From Chlorokybus atmophyticus (Eukaryota; Streptophyta; Chlorokybophyceae; Chlorokybales; Chlorokybaceae), in contig RHPI01000277.1 of the NCBI GenBank assembly GCA_009103225.1, forward strand, positions 269,297-333,296: DNA of 64,000 nt, written 5' to 3'. A model generated the notes under the pieces. The model made no database searches. It was given only the letters and a program-made list of their open reading frames with translations, and was not told where the DNA came from. This document shows, in pieces, positions 1 to 12,283 of the stretch. The translations under genes and the position numbers were made by a program. Within the stretch, counting starts at the first letter, position 1; the number at the start of each line of letters is the position of its first letter.

Positions 1-714
1 GCACCAGCAGGCCTGAGGCCAGCTGCAGGCCGGGCATGCGCAGCCTGGTACAAAGATCGATTAGACAGCAGCACAGCCAATAGCAAATCGCACAGACAAT
101 ACGTGCCAGCAAGCACTTCGTTGCTGCAGTCGCATAGCATGCATAACCCGATGTGGCAGTGTCCCCCACGCATGCACGCCTTGCCCGGCTGAGTGGCATG
201 ATCTAATCAAACCTGCGTGGTAGCGAAGCTGAGAGACGCCGCCGCCTTCGCCGCCGCCGCCATCATTGGATGGTCAAACAAACTCACTGATGACTGCGAG
301 AAGCAAACCAGCGACACGTATCCACCGCAAACTCGCTGTTGACAGCCAACTCAATGCCAACTGGATTGTAGGGAAACCACAAAGTCGTCACTGCTATTTC
401 TCTTCCGTTTGGTCTCGAAGCGCCGGGCGGCCCCAGCGCAGGTCTTACTGTAGCAACGGACGTCATAGCGTTGCACAGACAGCAATGCAGCCGAAACAAC
501 CGGTGTAAGACCAGTCTGTGTCGTGGTCGTCAACTTGTGTCGTGGTCAAGGCCCTTAGCGACACTTGAGGGCCTTAGCGAGCAGATAATGAGAGCAGGAA
601 GCGCAAATGAGTCCGGCTTCGTATTTAGCGGCTTTTGGGACGACCGTGGAGACAATGAGACACCTTTTTTGGCCATGTTGCAACTAAATCCACTGCACAT
701 AGCCTTGGTCACTT
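1..714. other. Upstream region of the MOCS1A gene, no gene recognised
   Basis: No convincing coding sequence is seen here. Open frames on both strands overlap each other and lack any family signature. The stretch around 235-265 is a CCG-type trinucleotide run. The region probably holds the promoter and 5' leader of the gene starting at 715, but no TATA box or other defined element could be picked out. Confidence 0.4.
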
Positions 715-3112
715 ATGCTGGCGTCAGCAATGCGGGCGGCGGTGGCGGGGAGGGCCCTGGCGAGGGCCACAAAGGTTGGAGCTGGTGTCGCATGGTACAG
801 GACGGTGAGGTCGGTGACGACTGCGTCGCTGGAAAGTGGCGCTCAAGCGCTAGAGGAGGGTGAAGGCAGGTTATTGCATGAACAGCAGCAGCAGCGTCGC
901 CTTCGGGAGCTGGAAGCTGGCACAAGTGGGCGTAGTCCAGCATGGGGAATATATGCTGAGGCAGTAGATATCACCAGCCTTCCGCGCCAAGAATTACGTC
1001 AGCGAGAGGCGCATGCACAATCTCAGGCATGCAGCGATCCAAGCAATGTGGCCTCCTTACAATCCGTAGTCTAGCATCGCTGTAGTGCAACCCTAGACTA
1101 GCCACTGCATCATGCATTAGCTGTTCAAGCGTTGTAAATCACACAGAGGTTCCGTCACGTCTGCAGCGTTGTGATCAGCATTGCCGTTTGCAAGCTTGCT
1201 AGGAGTCAATTGCTCAGCGGAAGCTTGTGTATGGGATCGGTGCTGTAGGGTTTCGGTGTCCATGTTGAAGGGCAGAGTATACTGAATTACATGTACAATT
1301 ATGTAACGTGCATGCAGCCATGTAAGTTCATATCGGTAGAGCGTTCGGCCGTTCTGAGTTGCAGCACATGCAGAAAGTTTCGCTCCAATTTGTTTTGGTT
1401 CTGGCGCTCTTACCAGAAGTGTTGGCGGGGTCATGCATCAGTGGTTGCACATGCAGAAAGTTACGCTCCAATTTTGTCGATCTGGCGCATACGTAACAGA
1501 AGTGTTGGCGGGGTCATGCATGATACCTCTCCTGAATACACTGTGATTGGACTTGTGGGAATGGGATTCAGTCACTGAGGTGGTAAAGAAGTTGAACTCA
1601 TGTGCTGTCTGTTTGTTGCAGGGTTTGGTGAGCGACATGTTGATAGATTCTTTTGGACGTCAGCACAACTACTTGAGAATTAGTCTTACCGAGAAGTGCA
1701 ATCTGCGGTGTAGATACTGCATGCCAGAGGATGGAGTGGATCTAACGGAAAAGTCGCAAACGCTCACAACAGCTGAGGTACTGCGTTGTGGATTGTTGGG
1801 CCTTTTTAAGGTTGCATGCTGAGAGCAATGGCGTTACACAGCAACATGTAGGTTTTGCATGGTGCGCCTGTGCAGTGCCGGCACAAACATCACTGTAATA
1901 GTGTTGCACGCTAACTATCATGTCTGTGTGCGCAGGTGGTGCGAGTGGCGGAGCTCTTTGTGGCAGGGGGTGTAGATAAAATACGGCTTACTGGAGGAGA
2001 GCCAACAGTACGCCGTGACATTGTGGAGATAATGCAACATCTTGGCAGCTTGCCTGGCGTGAAGACGCTTGCCATGACCACAAATGGAATCGCACTTGCC
2101 CGCAAACTGCCTGCTCTGCAAGCTGCAGGTAGTTATGAGTGATTATCAAGCCAAGCATGACACACAAGCTGCAGGGCAGACTTTGCACTAAGCATGTATT
2201 GTCTGCTGCTGCTGCATTGATACTTAGGATTGCTAAATTGCGGCCTAACTGATGGTCTTCCCCGCCTGCAGGCTTGAACTTGTTGAATATAAGCCTTGAC
2301 ACACTAGTTCCAGAAAAGTTCGAGTTTCTCACGCGGCGGAAAGGGCATGACAAAGTGCTGCACGCTATTGACACAGCACTGCAACAGGGCTTCAGCCCGG
2401 TGAAGGTCAACTGCGTTGTGATGCGAGGGTTCAATGATGACGAGATACTGGATTTTGTGGAATTGACTCGACATCAACCAGTCAATGTTAGGTTCATTGA
2501 GTTTATGCCGTTTGACGGCAACGTCTGGCAGGTATGGGTCCAAGCAGTCAACTGCATGAGGTGTTGCATGGACAAGGAATCAGCCCAAATGTGCACTTTG
2601 CCACACTTTGATGTTTTGTGATGGCAACACAGGATCTCCTGTTGGAGCTGTTTATCCGGAGCTGTTATGAAAACAACTCATTGGCCGCAATTCTGCTCAA
2701 CCTCATGCATGTGTTGTGTGTGCAGGCCAACAAGATGGTGCCCTATGCGGAGTTGCTTGCGAAAATTAGGGAGAGACACCCATCCTTGCGCAGACTGAAT
2801 GACCACAAGACAGAGACAGCGAAGAATTTTACAGTAGACAGCTTCCAGGGCAGCGTGTCTTTCATCACATCAATGACAGAGAACTTCTGCAGCGGCTGCA
2901 ACAGGTTGCGTCTGATGGCCGATGGCAATCTGAAGGTGTGCCTGTTCGGTCCTGCTGAAGTAAGTTTGCGAGATGCCATGCGCACTGGTTCCAGTGATGA
3001 TACACTTAGAGGCATCATTGGTGCTGCGGTTAAGCGCAAGAAGGCAGCTCATGCTGGTATGTTTGAGATTGCCAGGACTCAGAACCGACCTATGATTCAC
3101 ATAGGCGGTTGA
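715..3112 (+). CDS. CNX2: GTP 3',8-cyclase, mitochondrial (MOCS1A / CNX2 / MoaA family)
   Basis: Radical-SAM enzyme that starts molybdenum cofactor synthesis by converting GTP to the 3',8-cyclo-GTP precursor of cPMP. Five exons join in phase: 715-1065, 1622-1777, 1936-2128, 2272-2531 and 2726-3112, giving about 448 aa. The N-terminal 60 or so residues are rich in Ala, Arg and Ser ([18 protein letters not shown]), as expected for a mitochondrial presequence, which fits plant CNX2. The radical-SAM cluster is CNLRCRYC, followed by the SAM-binding stretch IRLTGGEP. The second [4Fe-4S] cluster is FCSGCNRLR plus a downstream Cys in LKVCLF, and the chain ends in the conserved Gly-Gly tail (MIHIGG), needed for activity in this family. 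The donor of exon 1 is the least certain junction; all others are GT-AG and restore the family alignment. The stop is TGA. Confidence 0.93.
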
Positions 3113-3536
3113 AAGTGTTTATATGTATATGTATCAGTCAGTTACCAAGTGCGTTACTACTACTGCTCTCGCTGTTACCAACAGCTATCTATAGTGTTTG
3201 TCATTGCGGAACCGGTAGCACTACAATGTGTGTTGCGTTGCCTTCTGGCATTGCATCGCACATGGAGCACGCTGCTAGTAACCTTGTGAGTGGCGTATGT
3301 GGTGAGATTGCATACGGATTGCATAAAGCAAACTTGGAAGGCAAGTAAGCAAGTAGCAGTTCACAAGCAAGCATGAGCGCAGATTAGCGTCTGTTGTTTG
3401 GTCTTGACGAAGCGCACCATGTGGCTGTGATCGAGCAATTGGCACAATCGCAAGAGTTATTAAAGTTTTTGCAAGTCATCCAAGACGAGAACCTTTCCAG
3501 ACTAGTGGAAGCAGCTGAATTCTCAGATACTTTCAC

Positions 3537-3585
<49 letters not shown>

Positions 3586-3829
3586 TTCACATACACATAC
3601 ATACTATGCAAATAGCGTACATGAATGGCTTGTGCGGAGTATAGTGCGGTTCAGGATATGCACGAGATAGTTGAGGGCATGACACCCACAGCAACATACC
3701 GTACCATACCCCGTATATATATATACCAGCATGCAAGCGCGGTATAATACACCACCACCGGGCTATACACACTGTTTGTTCACACCTACAACACTAAACT
3801 ACTCTAGACCTCCCCTTGCGATAGCCACC
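3113..3829. other. Intergenic: coding-like fragment, hexanucleotide repeat, TATA-like site
   Basis: From about 3394 to 3526 the + strand reads an uninterrupted, protein-like stretch containing DEAHHVAVIEQLAQSQELLK. It runs straight into a (CATACA)n repeat at about 3535-3602, with no start, splice context or recognised family, so it may be a gene relic. A TATA-like tract (gtatatatatatacc, about 3713-3727) lies some 100 bp before the ATG at 3830 and could be that exon's core promoter. Confidence 0.35.
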
Positions 3830-4397
<568 letters not shown>

Positions 4398-4685
4398 NTA
4401 TCACACGTTGTACATGATGTACAATCCACGCCAACAACACACATACTTACCTACTACTTCACATGTTCGACCACCAGGCTACCTACCTTATAAACTTTAT
4501 CACTACCCCCACGCTTTTGGTCATGCCACCATGCAAACGCAGTCATTTTACCTGCGCAGCCGTGGCATCATCCCCGACTTCATACATTGGCCAGGACGAC
4601 AATACGACTCCCCTTGCTCCTGAAGCCTCGACCGCTCACAACCCAAAATGCTGCGGCTTTGCGGTCGTATATTCTCGAGGTGCCA

Positions 4686-4701
4686 TTTAGGGTTAGGGTT
4701 T
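4686..4701 (+). repeat. Short plant-type telomere-like motif
   Basis: The sequence tttagggttagggttt is two imperfect copies of TTTAGGG. It is too short to be an interstitial telomere. It may be a telo-box-type promoter motif or chance; no recognised gene start lies next to it. Confidence 0.35.
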
Positions 4702-4751
4702 GTTCAGACACAGCATGCAAACGTATGCACATCAATCCCTCATTGTCGCTC

Positions 4752-4752
4752 T

Positions 4753-4783
<31 letters not shown>

Positions 4784-4788
4784 CGCGA
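4752..4788. repeat. (TG)n(CG)n compound microsatellite
   Basis: About 12 TG units are followed directly by CG units, an alternating purine-pyrimidine tract of 37 bp with Z-DNA-forming potential. No gene is recognised in the surrounding 4400-4850. Confidence 0.85.
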
Positions 4789-4856
4789 GTGTGCACGGAC
4801 CAAAGGCGGACTCTGCTCTTGTGCTACCAGCGCAGCGTCCGCCTCTCCCGCATTAT

Positions 4857-5342
4857 CCCTCATGCTCACATGAGCATGAGAGACATCGTAAAGACGCTAG
4901 TGGTGTTGATATACTGAGCGTGTGCTGCTATGAGGTCAAGCGCTGCGCGTCGAAATTGCAGGCCATCTAGTGGCCATATAGGGTAGAACATTGTTGGACA
5001 CGCTGTGCCATGTGTGCGTGTGTCCGTCTGTGAGTGCGCTGAGCTTGATATTAAATGCGATGTGCAAGCAAGTGACAATAATACCTAACCAAACCCGTGT
5101 AACTGTACAAGTAGTAGTGATGCAGTATTAAGATATTCTGTCATCCAATGATACTACCAAGGTATGGGTGCATGTTATGATGGCGTAAGCGTGAGGGACA
5201 TCGTGGAGACGCTAGTGTTGCTGTGCTGAGCGTGCGCTGGTGGTGTTGCTGTGCTGAGCGTGCGCTATGAGGTCCAGGATGTGCATCAAGAGTGCAAGCC
5301 ACCCAGTGGTTACGGGTGCCGGGTAAAACATTGTTGAAAACT
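4857..5342. repeat. Dispersed tandem repeat: complete unit plus 5' part of a second, interrupted unit
   Basis: Unit 1 runs from about 4857 (gagacatcgtaaagacgct) to about 5165 (ctaccaaggtatggg). A second unit starts at about 5175 (gggacatcgtggagacgct) and stops at 5342, just after its copy of the phrase aacattgttg. In unit 1 that phrase is followed by cgctgtgccatgtgtgcg. In unit 2 the matching continuation is found only at 19889 (gtgtgccatgtaagcgtg). The second unit is therefore split, which marks the insertion site of the large transposon. Confidence 0.75.
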
Positions 5343-5896
5343 ACGTCACAAATTTTACACGGTGACTGACAAAGGACTAAGGGACTGACTGGTGCCTGAG
5401 CCTGCCTGCCGCTGCCTGAAATGTTACTATTGGACTGTTGGGTTTGCCGTTGGCTTGAGTGGACTAACGCAGACGGCCGCGGGCCGAAAGTGGTTGTCAG
5501 TAGCACTAACCGACCGAGAGTTGTCAACCAATTACCCTTTAGTCGATGTGCACAGACGGCCGTTAGCCGGTAGTTACAGACAACTGACAGCAATAGCCGG
5601 AAGTTTCTTTGCCGTTACACTGCTGTGAATATGTGACCTTTGCCGTTTGACAAAAGTTGGCAATTCTTGCCATAAGCCAACACTAACATGCCATGCAGCT
5701 TGTGCAAACCTTGGACTGATTGTTTGGTCTTGCACCTATAAGCCCACAATATATACACTGTACCGGCAGTGGTGAGAGTATGTCCACTTGCAGCTGAGCA
5801 ATCGACTTGCGCATGAAACTACCCTGTAACATTGAGTCTAGCTGTCGCACTCATGCGCAGCTTGTCAGCCCATGGTGCCTGCCTCAGAACTTCTCC

Positions 5897-6742
5897 TCAA
5901 ACCCCCTCCTCCTGTTCCTCCTCCGACAAGTCTTCAGCTTCAACATCGGAGTCATCTTCATCTACTGCCTCGCTCGCTGACAGTACAGCGGCTACTTCGT
6001 CCTTCAGCTTGAATGTAAGCGCCTCGCCGTGCACGCGCATGCGCTTGATGGTCGCTTTGAGAGTGACCACCTGCATTTGGTAATGCTGTAGGAGTGGCGT
6101 GCTGCCAGAGAACTAGCCCATCAGCATACACATGCTTACCTCGTCTTCCACTCTGTTGCACTCCGCCAGGCAGACAGTCAGCCTGCCGCTCTGCTCTCGG
6201 TTCACTCTGACCAACATGGCAATCTGCAAGCATACTGCTTAATTACCGCTGAAAACCATTAAATAGGTCATGAATACCCGTTCGTGGTACTCCGCAGCTT
6301 CTCCTTTACGACTTGTCAGCTCCCGCAAGCAGAAACAGGCTGTGCATTTGCGAGATTGGTCATGCTGTTCATGTGCATGACACTGGAGGTTGTGCATGAG
6401 GGTGTGCATGTGGTATTGACAGTGTATATCATGTGCAAGATACTTGAGGCTGTGCATGTGCAAGATAAAAGCACCTTAGCATGTGGCATTGACAGTGCAT
6501 CGTAACCCACCTTGGTTATGCAAGTCTTGTTTGGTCCCTTAAATCATGTCGCCGTGGTCGCAGCTGCTGGTGGGTCGGATGTTCTTAGAGGCAGTATTGT
6601 GGTGTGCCTTTGCCCACTCGGAGGGGGAGCCCTGTAAGATATCGCCCGAGTCACTGTTGTCATTGGCTGTGCCCTTGGTAGGCATGGTGGGGTTTGACAC
6701 CAAGGACACCCCTCCGGCACCCTGCCCGCCCTGTGCGAACAT
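5897..6742 (-). pseudogene. Transposon gene A: small acidic-tailed protein of unknown function
   Basis: Four exons join in phase on the minus strand: 6742-6511, 6339-6278, 6223-6140 and 6070-5897, each bounded by GT-AG, giving about 183 residues. The start is the ATG at 6742. Recognisable segments are a Gly/Ser-rich N-terminus, a charged, probably helical middle (ELTSRKGEAAEYHER, then IAMLVRVNREQSGRL), and a strongly acidic tail (EDDSDVEAEDLSEEEQEEG). One in-frame TAA at 6539-6541 interrupts exon 1 and could come from CAA. No known family was recognised. It is the terminal gene of the transposon, divergent from the transposase, so a role in transposition or DNA binding is inference only. Confidence 0.55.
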
Positions 6743-7235
6743 GGAATTCACCCCGGACCTCGACCACAATGCCCACTACGCCCCTGGCAGCGCCGTCAAC
6801 GATCCACCAAACGCTACATACCCTCGGTATCACGCCCCTGTAAGGGCAAAGCTTGGCGGAGCTATCAATGGTGTTTTTATGCGCAGGCACAGCACTTGTC
6901 AATAGTACGAACTGCCATTGCCACTGTACAAAGGTACCATTTCAATGGTACCTTTTGGCAAAGGCATCTTCGTACCATTGAAACGGTTCAATCAGGATAT
7001 ATATGCAGAGACTCACCCTGGACGTGCAATAGCTCGATTGTACCATAATAATGGTACAACAGAGCCAGTGAATGGCGGCCAAGTTTCCCGCCTTTGGCAT
7101 GCAAGGGTAGCGGTGGCGGTGGCGGTGGCGGCGGCGGCGGCGAGTGTGCGTGTTGCTGGGTATGATGCTGGTTACATTGGCGACACCTGTGTCGCCAATG
7201 TAACCAGCATCATATCCAAACATTAGTAGTGAGAT
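6743..7235. promoter_or_regulatory. Divergent promoter region between gene A and transposase, with palindromes and a perfect hairpin
   Basis: This interval separates the ATG of gene A (minus) from the transposase start (plus). It contains aaggtaccat-ttca-atggtacctt (6931-6954), ttgtaccat-aata-atggtacaa (7038-7059) and a further gtaccat. A GGC/GGT trinucleotide run lies at about 7108-7141, and a perfect hairpin with 25-bp arms and a 4-nt loop at 7161-7214. The same GTACCAT palindromes occur in the other divergent promoter of the element. They are likely protein-binding or regulatory sites. Confidence 0.55.
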
Positions 7236-10200
7236 ATGGAAGTCCTTTGTCCGTATTGCCACATGCGCTTCGCCACACGCAGCTCGGTCTACATGCACAT
7301 TGTTAACAGCAGGGTGTGCAAGCAAATCAAGCTATATATCGGCCAGCGTCCATTACAGTACGATGCGGGTCATGTTGAACCGGGGAGTTCGATCCAGGAT
7401 GCGCACATGCTTGATGCTGAAGGATTCCTCTAGGAGACACACACAGAGCAGCAACATGAGGAGGAGGAAGTGAACAAGGGCTTTCAATGTGTGCGTGTGC
7501 CTGAGAAACCTGTGGCACGCCAACATGGAAGTGGAAGCGTCCCTTCGCACGCGTCGGAATCCAGGTGGTATAGCTTGGAGAATGCTCTTGCAGTGGCATT
7601 CGTGCAACAGCGGCTAAGGCATGTCGGCCTCCGACATGGGGCGGATCATCAAGTGCATCCAAAATGCACACTTCCTGACGGAAAGCTCCAGTGGGAGACC
7701 GGTGTGCATGTGGCCAGCTACCTCCGGACCACAATTGCTTTCTCTCAGTCTGAGGTGTGTTCACGGTGTGCGGTGCATGTGCTTCAACCATCAGAGCCAT
7801 GTCACATATGCACATGCGAGTGTGCTGGCGTATTGGGACTGCGTGACGGCTAACCTGCGCAAGCCTGGAGACCCTGAGGATCAGGACATCAGCGTCACAT
7901 ATATGCCGGCCAAGGTCTGTGAAATGCAGTACCTAATGCAGTATCAATGCAGTATCTATTTTGAGGCCAGCATGCCTGTTAATGCTCTTGGTCGGAGCAG
8001 GTATGGCTCACGTGGTTGTATGGCAATCCACATGCCGCTAATGGCTTCAATCTCCAGTACAGTGGTGACGAGCACAGCTTTGGCCATCCTTCCACGGGCG
8101 ATTGGTGGAAGGATGTGGAGGTGGATTTGAGGAGAGAGGTGGGGGAAGCGTGCTACTTGGCGCCTGCCATTCTGTACAGTGACAAGACCACGCTGGACAG
8201 CGCGGGCAAGCGCTCTGGCTACCCTCTGATGGCATTGCTTGCCAACTACAGTTGGGACATGTATGCTAGCAACATGGGGGTTGTTTTGATAGCGCTTCTG
8301 CCGGTGGTTCACGCAGTAGCCGGGCATCCCACCTGGGCGCAGGGCAAGAAATTGTTCTCCATTCAGAAACGTGAGATTTTTCATGACGCTTTCAAATGTA
8401 GTGTTAGGGGATGTGAAGTGGGCTAGTTGGGAAGGTCTACAACTTATCGACCCGAATGGCATCAAGCATCATGTGTTTCCCGCGCTTGCCAACTACATCA
8501 GCGACTTGCAGGTAGTGGGCATGCATGGTTGCAACCGGATGCAGCCTGCCAGCAATCAGTGCATGGAGGATGTTGTCAGCAGAGCATCAAAGTTTGTCAT
8601 GTTGTAGGAGACTGTCGCACTCGCATGCACTGTGTCGGGCAACCAAACACGACATCCTTACGATGTTTGTCTCGTCACAAAATCAGATTTGTTAGAGATG
8701 GATGAAGACCGGGAATTGAGAACCGAGGCCTTCTACACACCAGCAATACGTCAGCGCTGCGGGCGGACCTGCATAGCGGTGTTATAAATGCACACCAGAC
8801 AGCCAAGGCTTTCAAGCAAAACTCCATGTATGTTGAGGAGGTAATGGTCAAGTTACCGGCATTCGTGAGGATGAATGGCTTTCTGTAAAACCAGGCAATG
8901 TGGTTTGGCAACAGAATGCACTGTGGGGTTGGCGACAGTCGCGGGTGCCGGGAGCTGACTGCTACTCTCGTCTTGCCCCTGACGTAATGCATGTGCTGGG
9001 AGGCATCATTGACCACCTGCGTGCTGCTGTGTACGACGCTGCGAAGAAACAAATGTATCCATCCACGAGACAGACTGCAGGCCAGGCACGTGTATGGTGT
9101 TGCTTTTGTGTTGAACACAAAAGCCAACAACACGTGCTTACAAGCAGATGTGCACAGGCTGAATGCATGCAAGGCGACTCTACGGGTTTCGCACTTCAAG
9201 GCACCCACAAGCACAGTAGATTTCTTCCTGTCCGACCACTCCTTTCAGGTGGTGGAGAAAGTGGCGGTGCTGCAGCTGCTGCCGGTCCTTACAGACGGTT
9301 TGCTGCTCGACAACGAGGGCAACGATTTCTTCACCACTGCTGCCGCATCCTTTGCCCAGTGGAACAAGAAGTTGCTCAAGGTACATGATCACATTAGAGA
9401 GACCCTGACCTCAGCCGACAACGAGCTGGCTGCCTTTAAAGCTGCAGTGTTGCATCCGCTACAGTCGTCATATTCTGCACAAATGTCAGGTTGGAAGATT
9501 GACAAGATGCATCAGCTCACTCATTTTGGGCCGGCAATTGTCAGCAATGGACACACAGATTGGTTCAGCGCCAACCGCATGCCAAATTATCAAACGGCGG
9601 GCGCGTAGTGGCAACAACCGGAACTACCGGGCGCGTATCCAAAAGGCATGGAGCTGTGCGGAATATATGAGAGAGGATGGCATGGTCGTGGATCCCGAGA
9701 TGCGCTCGGTCATAGCGCAGGCGCGGCAGCAGTGCTGTAATGTAATGGAGAAGACGGACAAGTTGCTACGGATGGTTGTGCTGACAAGGAGGGAGTCCAG
9801 CCCGTACTGGAGCGGATCTGCGCGTAGCCGCCAAGTCGCCCTGAAGACTCCATTCACCAACAAGCTGCCTGCCACCCTGGACAGCTGGTTGAGGAGGGAA
9901 CAACTGGAGTTGGCCAACGGGTGGCGTGCTTTTCGCGTGGTGAACGGAGGCGCAGCGGTATACATGACATCAGGAGTCAGCATGCCGCGCGCAACTGGGA
10001 TGTTCCATGGGCGGCCTTGGTTCTCTACACTTGAGTTGGAAGGTGATGAGGACGGTGTGAACATAACGTGGTGGGCTCAGGCACTCCTTTTTCTGCGCGT
10101 GGTGGTGTGGGGTGGTAGCGGCGAGCGCGTATGGAAGGAGGTCGTGTTTGTCCGCTGGTACACGAAGCTGGATGTGACGAGCGACACAAAGTGCATCGCT

Positions 10201-10356
10201 CTGGAATGGGAAAAGCGACGAGGGGGTCCACATCTCGATGTCGTGACTCTGTAGCAAGTAAAAAGCATTGTCCAGCTGCTCCCCATGTTTGACATGGACA
10301 GCGCCCGTGTACAAGAGGGCAAGTATTGGGTGAACGTTCACTGCACTTCCACGTGA
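7236..10356 (+). pseudogene. Plavaka/KDZ-like (CMC-type) transposase, degenerate
   Basis: The frame opens with a C2H2-like finger (CPYCHMRFATRSSVYMH, then IVNSRVC). The core resembles Plavaka-type transposases of the CACTA/KDZ group: LAPAILYSDKTTLDSAGK, then IALLPVVHAV, a further block with HHVFPALANYISDLQ, and the diagnostic DCYSRLAPDVMHVLGGIIDH. Beyond that come SGWKIDKMHQLTHFGP, an NNRNYRARIQKAWS segment and a C-terminal domain ending in GKYWVNVH. The gene is broken. Frame changes are needed near 7615, 8395 and 9570; the stretch 8600-8960 is poorly resolved; and a TAG at 10252-10254 precedes the conserved last residues. Some frame changes could be unrecognised introns. It is the only transposase-like gene in the element and presumably mobilised it. 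Confidence 0.75.
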
Positions 10357-10559
10357 CACATGTACTTGTCTCACTACTCTAAGTTTGGAGCATATTAGTC
10401 AGTTAGGCATTGCTAATCGTATGCTAAGACTTTTGCATGTGGATGTGTACGATACCGGGCAGCTGTCACTGCACAACTGTCACCACAATCGAATGTGCCA
10501 TGCAACAATCAACAATCAGTACACCGTGTGGCATTAAGCATCAATACAGCGCACCACAC

Positions 10560-12283
10560 TCAAGCCTTATAGTTCCATGACACAGGAGGGTAGTCACAGC
10601 GCATATCCATTGTCTTAAGCATAAGACGCCCTATGCACTCCGCCATTGCGGGAGGAACTGCATTCGCTATGGTATTGGCCGAGGTCATCCATGGCACTCC
10701 CAGCGCTGTTTGCCACGCAGCAATGCCGCCCCTGGTGCTTGGAAGGCCATAGACCGGGTACATTTGCTGTGGCGCGTTTGATGTCACGATTGTCTTTGCG
10801 CTAGCGGACAGGTGCGGCGATAGCAGTCCAATTGCCTTGCTCGCGTGCGAGCAGCGTGCTGGTGGGGTAGCTGCCACTGGCTGTGTCTTAAACAGACGGT
10901 GTTGGAAAGTTGATAGGCCAAACGTCGTGCCACAATGGGACAGATTGGGTCTGAATGAGGAGGCTGCTCCTGGCACATTCTCAATCACAAATTTGACTTG
11001 GCTTGCAAGCAGCAGATGTCGGACAAGCGGTATTATATTCTGGTGTCTCTAGGATGTGCAATGTGCCGCCCGTTAAGGTGCCGGGATAGCACCTGAATAG
11101 GCTTGGCATGGTGGACTGGCCCAGATGAGCTCGTACTCGCTCAGCTCTCCTGCACACACTCAGGGTGCATACATTACGGTGTTTGAAGGGCAGCGGGTAC
11201 TCAGAGGAGGGACTTATGTCCATCCCGACCACGTCAAAGCCTGCGTGGTATCAACTGACACTGCCACCGCCGTAGATTAGGTCGAGTGCCCTTGGTCTGC
11301 GTGTGCGTCCAAGCTTGTTGTCAAATGGCGTGTATGTGGTCAAGGCTGGCCGTGGTGCTGGCCAGGGACTAACAATGATGCCGTCCGGGCTTACTTTGCG
11401 ACTGACGTTCTCCCCTCCGGCGCGCAGAACATGGCGTGCCCCGTCAACTGATGTGTACGCGAATACGTTGTGCCCTTTGAAGTTGATGGTTTGTGGTCGA
11501 TCACCGTCATCGAATACTATACGGTGCTGCCCTGCAAAGACATTTTCCATTGCACCATGCATATACGATGCGTCCTCAATCTCGCACGCCACGAAGCGAT
11601 GCTGACCTGACGCTTGCTTGAATGATTCCACAACGCCCGCATACCATTCCCCGTCCAGCGGCCAATGCACCTTGACACTCACACCGATCAGCAGCTCGCA
11701 TCCCAACTTGACTGCGTTTCGCAGCCGATGCAGTGCGCTGTCCAACGGTCGATGGTCTGCCTCCTCTACAGCGGTCAGGGGTTGGAACTGCCCACGCCCA
11801 CACTGTGGAAGACTGCTCTGAATGCGACAACAGCTTCAACATGCATGAAATAAGCATACGCCCAACGTAATATGCAGTGATACGTCGCGGTCCACTCTGC
11901 CGAATTACCTCCACAGCATCCACCACTTGTGCACTAACCACATGTCCCAGTGTTATCCATGTGAAGAAGCGCATGGGTTCCCCTCGCCACTTGAAGCATG
12001 AGCGCAAGCACGATTCGCACACGCACTGCACGCAATGGAACAACTCGGGTTCCTTGCACAGCACTTGGCCGAGGCGGCAGCCAAACACGTCGACATTGTG
12101 TGTGGTGTGATGCCAGCAAGCAGCACTAAAACCGTGGCACACTGTCTGCACTCGCTGGCATTCGGTCAAGTGTGCTCGCATTTGCTGCCTACGGCCATTG
12201 GCACATACGTACGCATGGCATTGTGGGCACACCAAGCATGGTCTTCTAGGTGAAGGGGATTCAACTGCTGCCGCCGATATCAT
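10560..12283 (-). pseudogene. Transposon-borne C5 cytosine DNA methyltransferase with zinc-finger and Tudor-like N-terminal part
   Basis: Read from the ATG at 12283. The first part (to about 11850) has Cys/His clusters (CLVCPQCHAYVC, a further CVQCVCESC). After an intron or indel near 11830-11880 comes a Tudor/PWWP-like fold segment (VKVHWPLDGEWYAGVVESF, then HRIVFDDGD, about 11700-11500). A compact C5-methyltransferase follows: motif I RALDLIYGGGSVS; a TGA at 11251-11253 and then YHAGFDVVGMDISP; catalytic motif IV ELIWASPPCQAYS with the PCQ nucleophile; motif VI KFVIENVPGA; motif VIII QHRLF; and the terminal NAVPPAMAECIGRLML. Frame changes lie between motifs I and IV and between IV and VI. 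The methyltransferase part resembles the small single-domain bacterial and phage-like type rather than host CMT or DNMT1 (from memory of the families). The stop is at 10560. Confidence 0.82.

Noticed and set aside
266-863. Overlapping frames upstream of MOCS1A as a separate small gene
   Set aside because: No conserved motif, several phases and both strands are equally open, and the position fits a 5' leader/promoter.
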